From the NCBI GenBank assembly GCA_029550925.1, contig JAKPGL010000064.1, forward strand, positions 1-64,000: a DNA stretch of 64,000 nt. The letters run 5' to 3'. Below the pieces are notes generated by a model. The model saw only the letters and a list, made by a program, of their open reading frames with translations. It searched no databases and was not told the DNA's origin. Shown in pieces: positions 1 through 6,845 of this stretch (position 1 is its first letter; each line of letters begins with the position of its first letter). This DNA is from Planctomycetota bacterium. Its GTDB lineage: Bacteria > Planctomycetota > Planctomycetia > Pirellulales > Thermoguttaceae. Made by a program: the position numbers and the translations under genes.

Positions 1-708
1 AATGACTGGGACGAATACTTCGGGATATTCACGGTTACCGACGGCCGGGTCACCATCACGCCGCAGCCGGAAGCCGGGGCCAAAATCTGCTTCATGCAGG
101 CCGCCTCGGTCATCCAGCCACAAATCGCCATCAACTTCGAAGGCACCGGCGCCAACGCCCACAATAACCCCCTGCCGCCCAATTACCTGATCGACGACGG
201 CGCGGCGTTCGGCGATCGGGGCAACGGCTACAAGTACGGCTGGGTCGATCCAAGCACCGGCGATCCCTTGGGCAACCAAGCCAACGGCCGAAATCGCAAT
301 AGTTCCGCCTCCCCCGATGAACGCTACGACACCTTCAACCACCTCTGGAACGGCGGCACCCAGCACTACAACTGGGAGATCGAACTGCCGAACGGCAATT
401 ACTTTGTGCTGGCCATGTTCGGAGAACCAGCGCCTTCAAACATTGGCGGTGTCGCTCATGACAATGTGTGGATCGAAAATGTCCGGTTCTATGATCCGGA
501 TCCTGGCAAAAGCGAGGAATGGGACCTCTTTATGGGCGTAGTGGCCGTCAGCGACGGCCGGCTGACGATTCGAGACATTGGGCAATCGGTGCCGGCCAAG
601 TTGGCCTTTATTGAAATTACGGCGGTGCCGGAGCCGACCAGTTGGCTGCTATTGGCCATCGGCATGTGCCTGAGCCTGGGCCTGTGGCGGCGGACACGTA
701 GGGCTTAG
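1..708 (+). CDS. PEP-CTERM surface protein with malectin-like domain, 5' end outside window
   Basis: The reading frame is open from base 1, so the gene begins upstream of the window; 235 residues are visible. The C-terminus carries a PEP-CTERM sorting tag: VPEP, a hydrophobic stretch, then the basic tail WRRTRRA. In exosortase systems such a tag directs export and covalent handling at the cell envelope. The body (from about residue 40) resembles a malectin-like carbohydrate-binding fold, with the motif INFEGTGA at its start and an ending of the type WDLFMGVVAVSDGRLTI. The first 35 visible residues (WDEYFGIFTVTDGRVTI) look like the end of an earlier copy of the same domain, so the protein probably has tandem repeats. 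The tag call is firm; the malectin assignment is an inference. Confidence 0.72.
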   Translation, partial: NDWDEYFGIFTVTDGRVTITPQPEAGAKICFMQAASVIQPQIAINFEGTGANAHNNPLPPNYLIDDGAAFGDRGNGYKYGWVDPSTGDPLGNQANGRNRNSSASPDERYDTFNHLWNGGTQHYNWEIELPNGNYFVLAMFGEPAPSNIGGVAHDNVWIENVRFYDPDPGKSEEWDLFMGVVAVSDGRLTIRDIGQSVPAKLAFIEITAVPEPTSWLLLAIGMCLSLGLWRRTRRA

Positions 709-851
709 GTCCCGCCTACGCCGGAATATATTCTGAATCCATGGGAATAACCGGCCGAGGAGAATCCGAGCGAGGGCGGGGACCCGGCCGGGCGAGGAAT
801 TCGGCTGGGGCGGTGCTCCCGGCCCTACAGGATTTACGGAGGAAATACTAA

Positions 852-1274
852 ATGGTTACCAATGCGAAAGGATGGATCAAGCTTGTGGCTTTGGGCTTGT
901 GGGTGGTGGGTTGTTTGGGTTGTGGGAAATCCAGCGGTCGGCAGGCGGTAACCGGCGTAGTAACGGTGGACGGCAAACCGCTGGCCAGCGGGTCGATCAA
1001 TTTCCAGCCGGCACCCGGGCTCAAAGCCCCCAGCGCCGGCGCAGCGATCGAAAACGGACGCTTCAGCATCCCCGCCGATCAAGGCCTCCTGCCGGGCGAG
1101 TACCAGGTTACCATTATCGGCATGCAGGAGACCGGCCGAATGGTCCAGGACGAACAAAAAGGCCAGGTCGCCGAATTGGCCCCCATCCGCTTCCGAGAAG
1201 CCGGCGCCTTGAAAGCCAAAGTCGAACCGGGCAAAAAGGCCCACTTCGAGTTCCAACTGACAAGTGTAAAATGA
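852..1274 (+). CDS. Small planctomycete lipoprotein, carboxypeptidase-regulatory-like fold
   Basis: A 140-residue protein. A basic and hydrophobic N-terminus leads to a lipobox VVGC at Cys21, so it should be exported and lipid-anchored. The mature part begins TGVVTVDGKPLASGSINF, the signature of the small beta-sandwich lipoproteins that planctomycetes encode in large numbers, often beside DUF1559 genes, as here (the next gene is one). A Shine-Dalgarno GGAGGA at 838-843 supports the ATG. No catalytic residues are visible, and its biological role is unknown. Confidence 0.75.
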   Translation: MVTNAKGWIKLVALGLWVVGCLGCGKSSGRQAVTGVVTVDGKPLASGSINFQPAPGLKAPSAGAAIENGRFSIPADQGLLPGEYQVTIIGMQETGRMVQDEQKGQVAELAPIRFREAGALKAKVEPGKKAHFEFQLTSVK

Positions 1275-1280
1275 TTTGGA

Positions 1281-1487
1281 ATATTTCAGCCGAATGCAGA
1301 GACCTGTTCTGGAGAAACTTTTCGTGTCATCCCCGCGAAAGCGGGGATCCAGGTTACTGTGAAGCGACTACTTGGTTATTCAGGTCCACAGAAGCAGCCA
1401 CACCAAGAACCCTGGACTACCGCTTGCGCGGCAGTGACCCTTTAGGGCCTTCCCCAAAAATAGGTCTCCGCTCGGGTGAACTGTTAC
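1281..1487. repeat. Inverted A-B / B'-A' intergenic element, copy I
   Basis: Four modules occur in order. A is TTTCAGCCGAATGCAG (1284-1299). B is the hairpin GTCATCCCCGCGAAAGCGGG and flank (1326-1352). B' is a degenerate reverse copy of B (1411-1438). A' is a reverse copy of A (1466-1487; read on minus GTAACAGTTCACCCGAGCGG). The whole looks like a small non-autonomous element with imperfect terminal inverted repeats. It fills most of the 295-base spacer between the lipoprotein and the DUF1559 gene and encodes no convincing protein. Confidence 0.6.
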
Positions 1488-1568
1488 AACGATTTGTACT
1501 CTCGTCCGTTCTGGGCGGGCTTTTTTCTGGCCGTCTAGGCGATTTCCTCTCTGGCAAGGAGGTTTCTC

Positions 1569-2714
1569 ATGGTGACAGGGCGATCGAGTTCCCTTGAGCG
1601 TGGGCCTATTGCGGAGATTTTCCAGAGGAGGCGGAGAAAACCTGCCGGCAACTCTATTGGTTGGATTCGGCTCTCCGGGGCACGAAAAACTGCGTTTTCC
1701 CCTGGGCGGAAGTATAACACCTTCCGTCCGGTGCTCCATGGTTTCACCCTGGTGGAACTTTTGGTCGTTATTGCCATTATTGGCATTTTGATTGCGCTAT
1801 TGTTGCCGGCGGTGCAGGCGGCCCGAGAAGCAGCCCGCCGGATGCAGTGCACCAACAACCTGAAACAGATCGGCCTGGCCTTCCATAACTACCATAGTGC
1901 GTTCAACACGTTTCCGTTGGGCTATGGGCCGATGGTGGTCCCGTATGGGTCCGGTCAGTCGCAGCCGCCCGGCTGCGGCGGCGGCGAATGGGCCTGGCCC
2001 CTGAGGCTTTGGCCCTATATGGAACAGGCAGCCCTTGCCCAAAACATCCCCTGGCATATCAATTACGCCGGCCATCCTAATCCGGATTACCGACACATTG
2101 CCGGGGCTCAAATCGCCACTTTCCAGTGCCCTTCCGATCCGGGCGCTTCACGCCCCTGGAATGACGACGGTAGTTGCTACACGGCCGACACCAATTGGAA
2201 AAATGGCCGGATCTCTTACGGCGGCAACTTCGGTATCGGACCGCAGGAAGGACCGATCGTTTCGGCCTCCAAGCTTACCACCCGCACCCCCGACCAGAGG
2301 ATCCGCGGCGTGTTGAGCTACAACTGGGGCGCCCGATTCCAGGATATTACCGACGGCACGTCCAATACCCTGCTGATGAGCGAACTGATCGTGGGCGTCG
2401 GCTGCACCATCCGGGGCGTGCATACCTACGACGAAGGTCCCCTGTACATGCACGACTATACGCCCAACGACCGCACACCGGATCAAGTGCGCTGGTGCAG
2501 CAACCAGGACAAGGTCTCCCAACGTGCCCCGTGCATTCAGATCTCCAAGCAGAACATGATGCTGCACACGTCGCGCAGCTACCATCCGGGTGGGGTGAAC
2601 GCATGTCTCTGCGACGGCAGCGTCCGCTTTATTTCGGAAAATATCGCTCTTCTCACATGGCAATACCTGGGTACGCCCGACGGCGGCGAGGTGATCCCCA
2701 CCGGCGATTTCTAA
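1569..2714 (+). CDS. DUF1559 prepilin-like H-X9-DG protein
   Basis: A 381-residue member of the DUF1559 family, which is greatly expanded in planctomycetes. The type IV prepilin-like motif GFTLVELLVVIAIIG begins at Gly58/Phe59; prepilin peptidase would cut between these two. The conserved NNLKQIGLAFHNYH segment follows. The C-terminal processing-associated motif H-X9-DG is exact (His339, then CDG at 348-350). The start is well fixed by AAGGAGG at 1557-1563, which leaves an unusually long 58-residue basic leader; most pseudopilins have 5-20. The likely role is a minor pseudopilin or surface protein; the substrate is unknown. Confidence 0.88.
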   Translation: MVTGRSSSLERGPIAEIFQRRRRKPAGNSIGWIRLSGARKTAFSPGRKYNTFRPVLHGFTLVELLVVIAIIGILIALLLPAVQAAREAARRMQCTNNLKQIGLAFHNYHSAFNTFPLGYGPMVVPYGSGQSQPPGCGGGEWAWPLRLWPYMEQAALAQNIPWHINYAGHPNPDYRHIAGAQIATFQCPSDPGASRPWNDDGSCYTADTNWKNGRISYGGNFGIGPQEGPIVSASKLTTRTPDQRIRGVLSYNWGARFQDITDGTSNTLLMSELIVGVGCTIRGVHTYDEGPLYMHDYTPNDRTPDQVRWCSNQDKVSQRAPCIQISKQNMMLHTSRSYHPGGVNACLCDGSVRFISENIALLTWQYLGTPDGGEVIPTGDF

Positions 2715-2762
2715 GCCCTGGACTGAATCTCTAAGGTCTTGAGGAGATTTTCTACGCCCCTG

Positions 2763-2793
2763 CCTGGGAAAGGTCAGTCCTTTCCTGGCTTTT
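2763..2793 (+). terminator. Intrinsic terminator after DUF1559 gene
   Basis: CCTGGGAAAGG pairs with CCTTTCCTGG around a TCAGT loop, with one mismatch or bulge. CTTTTCT follows. It lies about 50 bases after the DUF1559 stop codon. Confidence 0.5.
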
Positions 2794-2825
2794 CTGGAAC
2801 ACTTCAGCCGAGCGGAAAACAATTC

Positions 2826-2880
2826 GCCTCTCCCCAGGCTGTCGAGAGGCCGGCCTGCGCAGTAGGCTGGGTGAGGGGGA
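2826..2880. repeat. Palindromic repeat C (REP-like), spacer copy
   Basis: The sequence pairs CCTCTCCCC with GGGTGAGGGGG around the block GGCCTGCGCAGTAGGC. The same block in the form GGCCTGCGAAGCAGGC, with the same flanking CCTCTCCCC and GGGTGAGGGGG, occurs inside the GntP gene at 37974-38025. Here it lies between copy I-type module A (2798-2815) and element copy II. It is non-coding. Confidence 0.6.
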
Positions 2881-2899
2881 CAAAAAGCCTGCTTGTTTC

Positions 2900-3072
2900 G
2901 TAACATTCCGGCCGAATGCAGTACCTTGTCACTGCTGCGGAAGCCGCCGTCCAGGCTTGTTCTCGCACAAGCGGCACTCCAGATTCTGGACGAATCGAGC
3001 TAGTGGATCTTTTTCTGGATCCCGCCTTCGCGGAGATGAGAAGAAAGATCGCTCCATTCCGTTGAAATGGGA
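2900..3072. repeat. Inverted A-B / B'-A' intergenic element, copy II
   Basis: Module A is GTAACATTCCGGCCGAATGC (2900-2919). It is followed by TACCTTGTCA and a diverged B hairpin (about 2922-2955), then a second B-like stretch (2959-2985). A reverse B' occurs at 3013-3041 (TCTGGATCCCGCCTTCGCGG) and a reverse A' at 3051-3072. The order matches copy I (1281-1487) and copy III (19821-20012). It occupies the spacer before rdgB. Confidence 0.55.
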
Positions 3073-3201
3073 CGAGGTTTGAGATATTGTGAGGGTTTTT
3101 CTGTCTATAGCCAACTTACCCGGTAGGAGCTAGGATAATAGGGAAGAAGCTCGGATAACAGGAAAGATCTACTCACGGGAGAATTCCTAGGGGAGAGTGC
3201 T

Positions 3202-3813
3202 TTGGTGTTGGTGCTGGGCACGTTCAACCGGAAGAAGGGCGAAGAATTGGCGGGGCTGTTGGAGTTGCCTGGGATGCGGATCGGTACTTTGGCCGATTTT
3301 CCCGGCGCCCAGCCGGTGGAAGAAGATGGCCAAACGTTTGCGGAAAACGCCCGGCTCAAGGCGGCCGGCTATGCCCGGCAGATCGGCCAGTGGGTCTTGG
3401 CCGACGATAGCGGATTGGTGGTCGATGCCCTGCAAGGTCGGCCTGGGGTGCAGTCGGCCCGATATGCCGGGCCTACCGCCGACGATGCAGCCAACCGGCG
3501 CAAGCTTTTGGCCGAACTGGCCGACGTGCCGCTGGAAAAACGTACCGCTCGTTTTGAATGTCACCTGACCTTGGCCAACCCGGAAGGCGTCATCCGAGCC
3601 GAAGCTGTCGGCCGATGCCGGGGCCGAATTACCTTTGCCGAACGGGGCGGTCAGGGTTTCGGCTACGATCCGCTGTTTGAGATTTTGGAGTATCATCGGA
3701 CCTTTGGGGAACTGGGACCGGTGGCCAAGGGCCGGCTGAGCCATCGGGGCCGAGCCATCGAACAGATCCGTCCTGTGTTGCTCCGGATCTTTGCCGAACA
3801 GAAGGCTATCTGA
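3202..3813 (+). CDS. rdgB: RdgB/HAM1 non-canonical purine NTP pyrophosphatase
   Basis: A 203-residue cytosolic house-cleaning enzyme. It hydrolyses dITP, XTP and ITP to the monophosphate plus pyrophosphate and so keeps deaminated purines out of nucleic acids. Family marks are the N-terminal GTFNRKKGEEL (substrate-binding T/S-x-N-x-x-K), FAENARLKA, the catalytic LADDSGLVVDAL, SARYAG, the later GFGYDPLF and the closing LSHRGRA. Length is normal for the family. The start is a TTG at 3202 preceded by GGGGAGA at 3190-3196; a GTG one codon later is an alternative. It is followed by an unrelated exported protein gene. Confidence 0.93.
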   Translation: MVLVLGTFNRKKGEELAGLLELPGMRIGTLADFPGAQPVEEDGQTFAENARLKAAGYARQIGQWVLADDSGLVVDALQGRPGVQSARYAGPTADDAANRRKLLAELADVPLEKRTARFECHLTLANPEGVIRAEAVGRCRGRITFAERGGQGFGYDPLFEILEYHRTFGELGPVAKGRLSHRGRAIEQIRPVLLRIFAEQKAI

Positions 3814-3838
3814 GCGGAAACGTTGGCGGGCGGAAAAT

Positions 3839-5089
3839 ATGAACTTCAAATCACGTCTCCAAAGAGCGAACCTTGCCTACGTTGCCCAGGCAAGGAGCGG
3901 CGCCAGATCGCCCCAGCGGGCAGAGCCACATCCAGCCCCCCAAAGCCTCCGGCAGAAAGCCGGCAGCTTCCGTTCAGCCCAATCCAGCCCGCTTTTGCCA
4001 TCCCTTTCTCGCATCGGCACTGGCTGGCTTCGATGGGCGGCGCGGGTTCTAGCCGTGATCAGCCTGGCCGGTGGGATCGGGTTTGATTGGGGGCTGAGCA
4101 GATGCTGGTCCGCTGAACCGTCTTCGCCGATCGAAACCCGACTGCTGGCCGACTGGATCCGTTCCGGCACTATTCAGGTGCATCTGGTCCGAGGCCGAGT
4201 GGAATGGGCGGCCAAGGGACATCCCGGAAGAGGCTTCGGAAGAAGCTCGAGTACCATCACTTCTGCGGGGGGACGATGGTCGGAGAGAATATCGGTCGCC
4301 GGGGGAGCGGAGAACCTCAGCCTCAGCTATGAACTGGAAAACCAGCAACAAAAGTATTCCATCTCGGTGGACCTCCAGCGATCCTTTCAGATCCAATGGC
4401 AGTCGTTGGACCCCCAATCCCCTTGGAAAATCGAACTGAGTCAAAGGCCCCGAGAGCCGGTAGCGCTGAAAGTAACCGGCGCTGCACCGGAGCGGGTCTG
4501 GAAGGCGAGCAGCTTGTGGCATTTGGCGTTTGAAGAGCCTGGAACGGTTCAAAAGTATGTTATTCCTTTGTTCGGTTCTTTCCTGCCGTCCGTATCCTTG
4601 CTGGGCCAGACAGAACAGATCCAACAGGAAATGCTGCGTCTGGCCGCGTTGCCTCGGTCGCCGGACCGGCCGCGATGGGAGGCCCTGGTAGCCCAATTGG
4701 CCGATGAGCAGTACAGCCGCCGAGAAGCCGCCGACCGGGCGCTGCGCCAGCAAGGTTCCGCCCTCGTACCTTTTTTGCGAAGTTTAGATTGGCGTCTTCT
4801 GGACGCCGAACAGCGATTCCGCATCCGGCGGATCCTCCGAGAACTAGAGCCGCCGGGGGACGAAGATTCGCTGACCAAAGCGGCCCATTGGCTGGTGGAT
4901 GACCCGGAAATCTGGTGGATTCTTTTGGATCGGCCGGACGTGGAGACCCGACGCATCGCCGCCCAACGATTGGCCGCTCTCCTGGGAGGGCCGATCGACT
5001 TTGATCCGGAAGCTCCGCCTGAAATTCGTCAAGCCCGGCGCGCCCAACTGGAACCGAAAGTCCGCCCCAGACTGCCCGCTCCCCGCTAA
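3839..5089 (+). CDS. Unknown exported or membrane-anchored protein with HEAT-like C-terminus
   Basis: A 416-residue protein that I do not recognise. A basic N-terminal stretch of about 60 residues precedes one hydrophobic segment (about 63-85, RWAARVLAVISLAGGIG) ending near CWSAEP, so it is probably exported or anchored. The middle is beta-rich. The last 150 residues hold charged helical pairs such as RREAADRALRQQGSALVPFL and ETRRIAAQRLAALLG, like HEAT repeats seen in many planctomycete surface proteins. An ATG at 3791 would overlap rdgB; the ATG at 3839, with GGCGGA upstream, is preferred. The protein ends in a proline- and arginine-rich tail. Confidence 0.55.
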   Translation: MNFKSRLQRANLAYVAQARSGARSPQRAEPHPAPQSLRQKAGSFRSAQSSPLLPSLSRIGTGWLRWAARVLAVISLAGGIGFDWGLSRCWSAEPSSPIETRLLADWIRSGTIQVHLVRGRVEWAAKGHPGRGFGRSSSTITSAGGRWSERISVAGGAENLSLSYELENQQQKYSISVDLQRSFQIQWQSLDPQSPWKIELSQRPREPVALKVTGAAPERVWKASSLWHLAFEEPGTVQKYVIPLFGSFLPSVSLLGQTEQIQQEMLRLAALPRSPDRPRWEALVAQLADEQYSRREAADRALRQQGSALVPFLRSLDWRLLDAEQRFRIRRILRELEPPGDEDSLTKAAHWLVDDPEIWWILLDRPDVETRRIAAQRLAALLGGPIDFDPEAPPEIRQARRAQLEPKVRPRLPAPR

Positions 5090-5115
5090 AGCCCACGGTT
5101 TTTCTTGAGGCCCTC

Positions 5116-5145
5116 TTGACTTTTTTTAACGAGCTCCAGTAATAT
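5116..5145 (+). promoter_or_regulatory. Sigma-70 type promoter of the arsenic operon
   Basis: A -35 box TTGACT (5116-5121) and a -10 box TAATAT (5140-5145) are separated by 18 bases. The promoter sits directly upstream of the operator palindrome and of arsR. Confidence 0.72.
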
Positions 5146-5169
5146 TTCGATATATGGCGAATTATCGAA
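5146..5169. promoter_or_regulatory. ArsR operator, inverted repeat
   Basis: TTCGATA (5146-5152) and TATCGAA (5163-5169) form a perfect 7-base inverted repeat with a 10-base spacer. It overlaps the start of transcription and abuts the ribosome site GAAGGAGA. Position and sequence fit autoregulation by the ArsR encoded next. Confidence 0.65.
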
Positions 5170-5179
5170 GGAGATTTCG

Positions 5180-5569
5180 GTGCGTACGCTGATTCACGCC
5201 CTAAAAGCGATAGCTGATCCGAATCGGCTGCGGATTTTGTTGGCCCTTCGGGACCGGTCGCTGTGCGTCTGCCAGATGGTGGCCCTTCTGGAACTGGCGC
5301 CTTCGACCGTTTCGAAGCACTTGGCCGTTTTGGATCACGCCGGATTTATCCAGGCTCAAAAAGAAGGCCGATGGATTTTCTACCGACGGGTCGGTCGAGA
5401 GGCCCCCGTGGAGGTGCGTCGGCTGACCGCGCTAATGGATCGGTTGGCCTCAGCCAGCCTCCAGACGGCCAAAGACCAAAAGCGGTTGGCCAAACTGCTC
5501 CAAAGTAAACGCGAAGATCTCTGCGGCCGATATTATGCTTCTAAAGCCGCCACCGTTTCTTCTTTGTAA
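5180..5569 (+). CDS. arsR: ArsR-family arsenic-responsive repressor
   Basis: A 129-residue winged-helix dimeric repressor. The metal-binding motif is visible as LCVC (Cys29, Cys31) at the start of the DNA-recognition region, followed by the recognition helix [16 protein letters not shown] and the wing [10 protein letters not shown]. In classical ArsR proteins, As(III) or Sb(III) bound at these cysteines releases the operator. The start is GTG at 5180 with GAAGGAGA just upstream. It is followed after 34 bases by the ACR3 efflux gene, so the pair forms an inducible arsenite-resistance operon. The C-terminal tail after about residue 95 is longer than the minimal fold. Confidence 0.92.
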   Translation: MRTLIHALKAIADPNRLRILLALRDRSLCVCQMVALLELAPSTVSKHLAVLDHAGFIQAQKEGRWIFYRRVGREAPVEVRRLTALMDRLASASLQTAKDQKRLAKLLQSKREDLCGRYYASKAATVSSL

Positions 5570-5603
5570 CCGGAAACTCTTTCCAGCGGAGGAGACCAGA
5601 CAC

Positions 5604-6680
5604 ATGACCGATGGAGTCGCCAAACGATTGTCGCTATTGGATCGGTTTTTGACGTTATGGATTTTTTTGGCTATGGCCGCCGGAGTCCTTTTGGGTTATC
5701 TTTGGCCGGGCATTGGCCAGTTCATGGAAAACTACCTCCAGGTGGGGACCACCAATATCCCGATCGCCGTGGGCTTGATCCTGATGATGTATCCGCCGCT
5801 GGCCAAGGTGCGGTATGAGGAGACGGGGCGGGTATTGGGCGAACGTCGGCTGCTGGGGATTTCGCTCCTTTTGAATTGGGTGGTGGGGCCGATTTTTATG
5901 ACGGGGCTAGCCATCCTGTTTTTGCACAATTATCCGGAGTATATGATTGGGGTGATTTTGGTGGGGCTTGCCCGTTGCATTGCGATGGTCATTGTCTGGA
6001 ACGAATTAGCCGGCGGCGATCGGGAATTGGCCGTCGGCCTGGTGGCCTTCAATGCGGTTTTTCAAGTGCTTTTCTATGCGGTATATATCTATTTGTTCAT
6101 TACTCTGCTGCTCAACGCCTTGGGACTGGTCGAGGGGCTGGACATTCATGTGTCGATTTGGGAGGCGGCCCAGACGGTGTTCATTTATTTGGGCATTCCC
6201 TTTTTGGGCGGATTGATTACCCGGGGCGTGTTGTTGCCGATGCGGGGGCGGGAGTGGTATGAGCAAAAGTTTATTCCGAAAATCAGCCCCATCACCCTCG
6301 TCGCTCTTCTGTTCACCATCATTGTCATGTTCTCCTCCAAAGGCAACGAAATCATCCAATCGCCGTGGGAAGTTGCCCTGGTGGCCGTGCCGCTGGTGAT
6401 CTACTTCTTTGTCATGTGGTTTGTCGCCTTTGCCATCGGATACGCCTTGGGCGCAGGCTATGAAAAGACGACAGCCATGGCGTTTACGGCGGCCAGCAAC
6501 GACTTTGAGTTGGCCATCGCCGTGGCCGTGGCCATCTTCAGCATCAGCTCCAAACAGGCATTTGCCACGGTGATCGGCCCCCTGCTGGAAGTGCCCGTGC
6601 TGATCTGTCTGGTAAATGTCGCCCTCTACTTCCGCCGCCGATTCTTCGAACCCACCGCAAAGGCCGGAAAAACGCAGTAA
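5604..6680 (+). CDS. acr3: ACR3-type arsenite efflux permease
   Basis: A 358-residue polytopic inner-membrane protein with about ten hydrophobic segments. It belongs to the ACR3 (bile/arsenite/riboflavin transporter) family, not the ArsB antiporter family. The diagnostic segment [19 protein letters not shown] contains the conserved cysteine needed for arsenite extrusion in characterised ACR3 proteins. The later segment [20 protein letters not shown] is also typical. An in-frame ATG lies upstream at 5535, inside arsR, but the ATG at 5604 has GGAGGAG at 5588-5594 and is preferred. No arsenate reductase (arsC) lies nearby, so arsenate reduction must be encoded elsewhere. Confidence 0.93.
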   Translation: MTDGVAKRLSLLDRFLTLWIFLAMAAGVLLGYLWPGIGQFMENYLQVGTTNIPIAVGLILMMYPPLAKVRYEETGRVLGERRLLGISLLLNWVVGPIFMTGLAILFLHNYPEYMIGVILVGLARCIAMVIVWNELAGGDRELAVGLVAFNAVFQVLFYAVYIYLFITLLLNALGLVEGLDIHVSIWEAAQTVFIYLGIPFLGGLITRGVLLPMRGREWYEQKFIPKISPITLVALLFTIIVMFSSKGNEIIQSPWEVALVAVPLVIYFFVMWFVAFAIGYALGAGYEKTTAMAFTAASNDFELAIAVAVAIFSISSKQAFATVIGPLLEVPVLICLVNVALYFRRRFFEPTAKAGKTQ

Positions 6681-6736
6681 TATCCCCAGCCAAACGGGGA
6701 CGTGCTATGCTCCTGTGCAAACAGCGGCGGCGTTAC

Positions 6737-6809
6737 GTAACTTAGGCTGTCCAGCCGTAACTTAGGCTGTCCAGCCTGAGCAATCCGCCGCCTAACAGGC
6801 GGCGTTACG
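6737..6809. repeat. Dispersed palindromic repeat D with internal tandem copy
   Basis: CGTAACTTAGGCTGTCCAGC occurs twice in tandem (6736-6755 and 6756-6775), followed by the hairpin CCGCCGCCTAACAGGCGGCG and TTACG. A single related copy is at 39115-39168. It lies between the convergent ends of acr3 and the pre-peptidase-domain gene. Confidence 0.6.
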
Positions 6810-6845
6810 ACCGATCGCCGGTTTGACAGTCGATGGTCCGGCGAT

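Noticed and set aside
1326-1352. CRISPR-like short palindromic repeat
   Set aside because: Copies are dispersed and inverted rather than regularly spaced, with no spacers and no cas genes; it is module B of the intergenic element.
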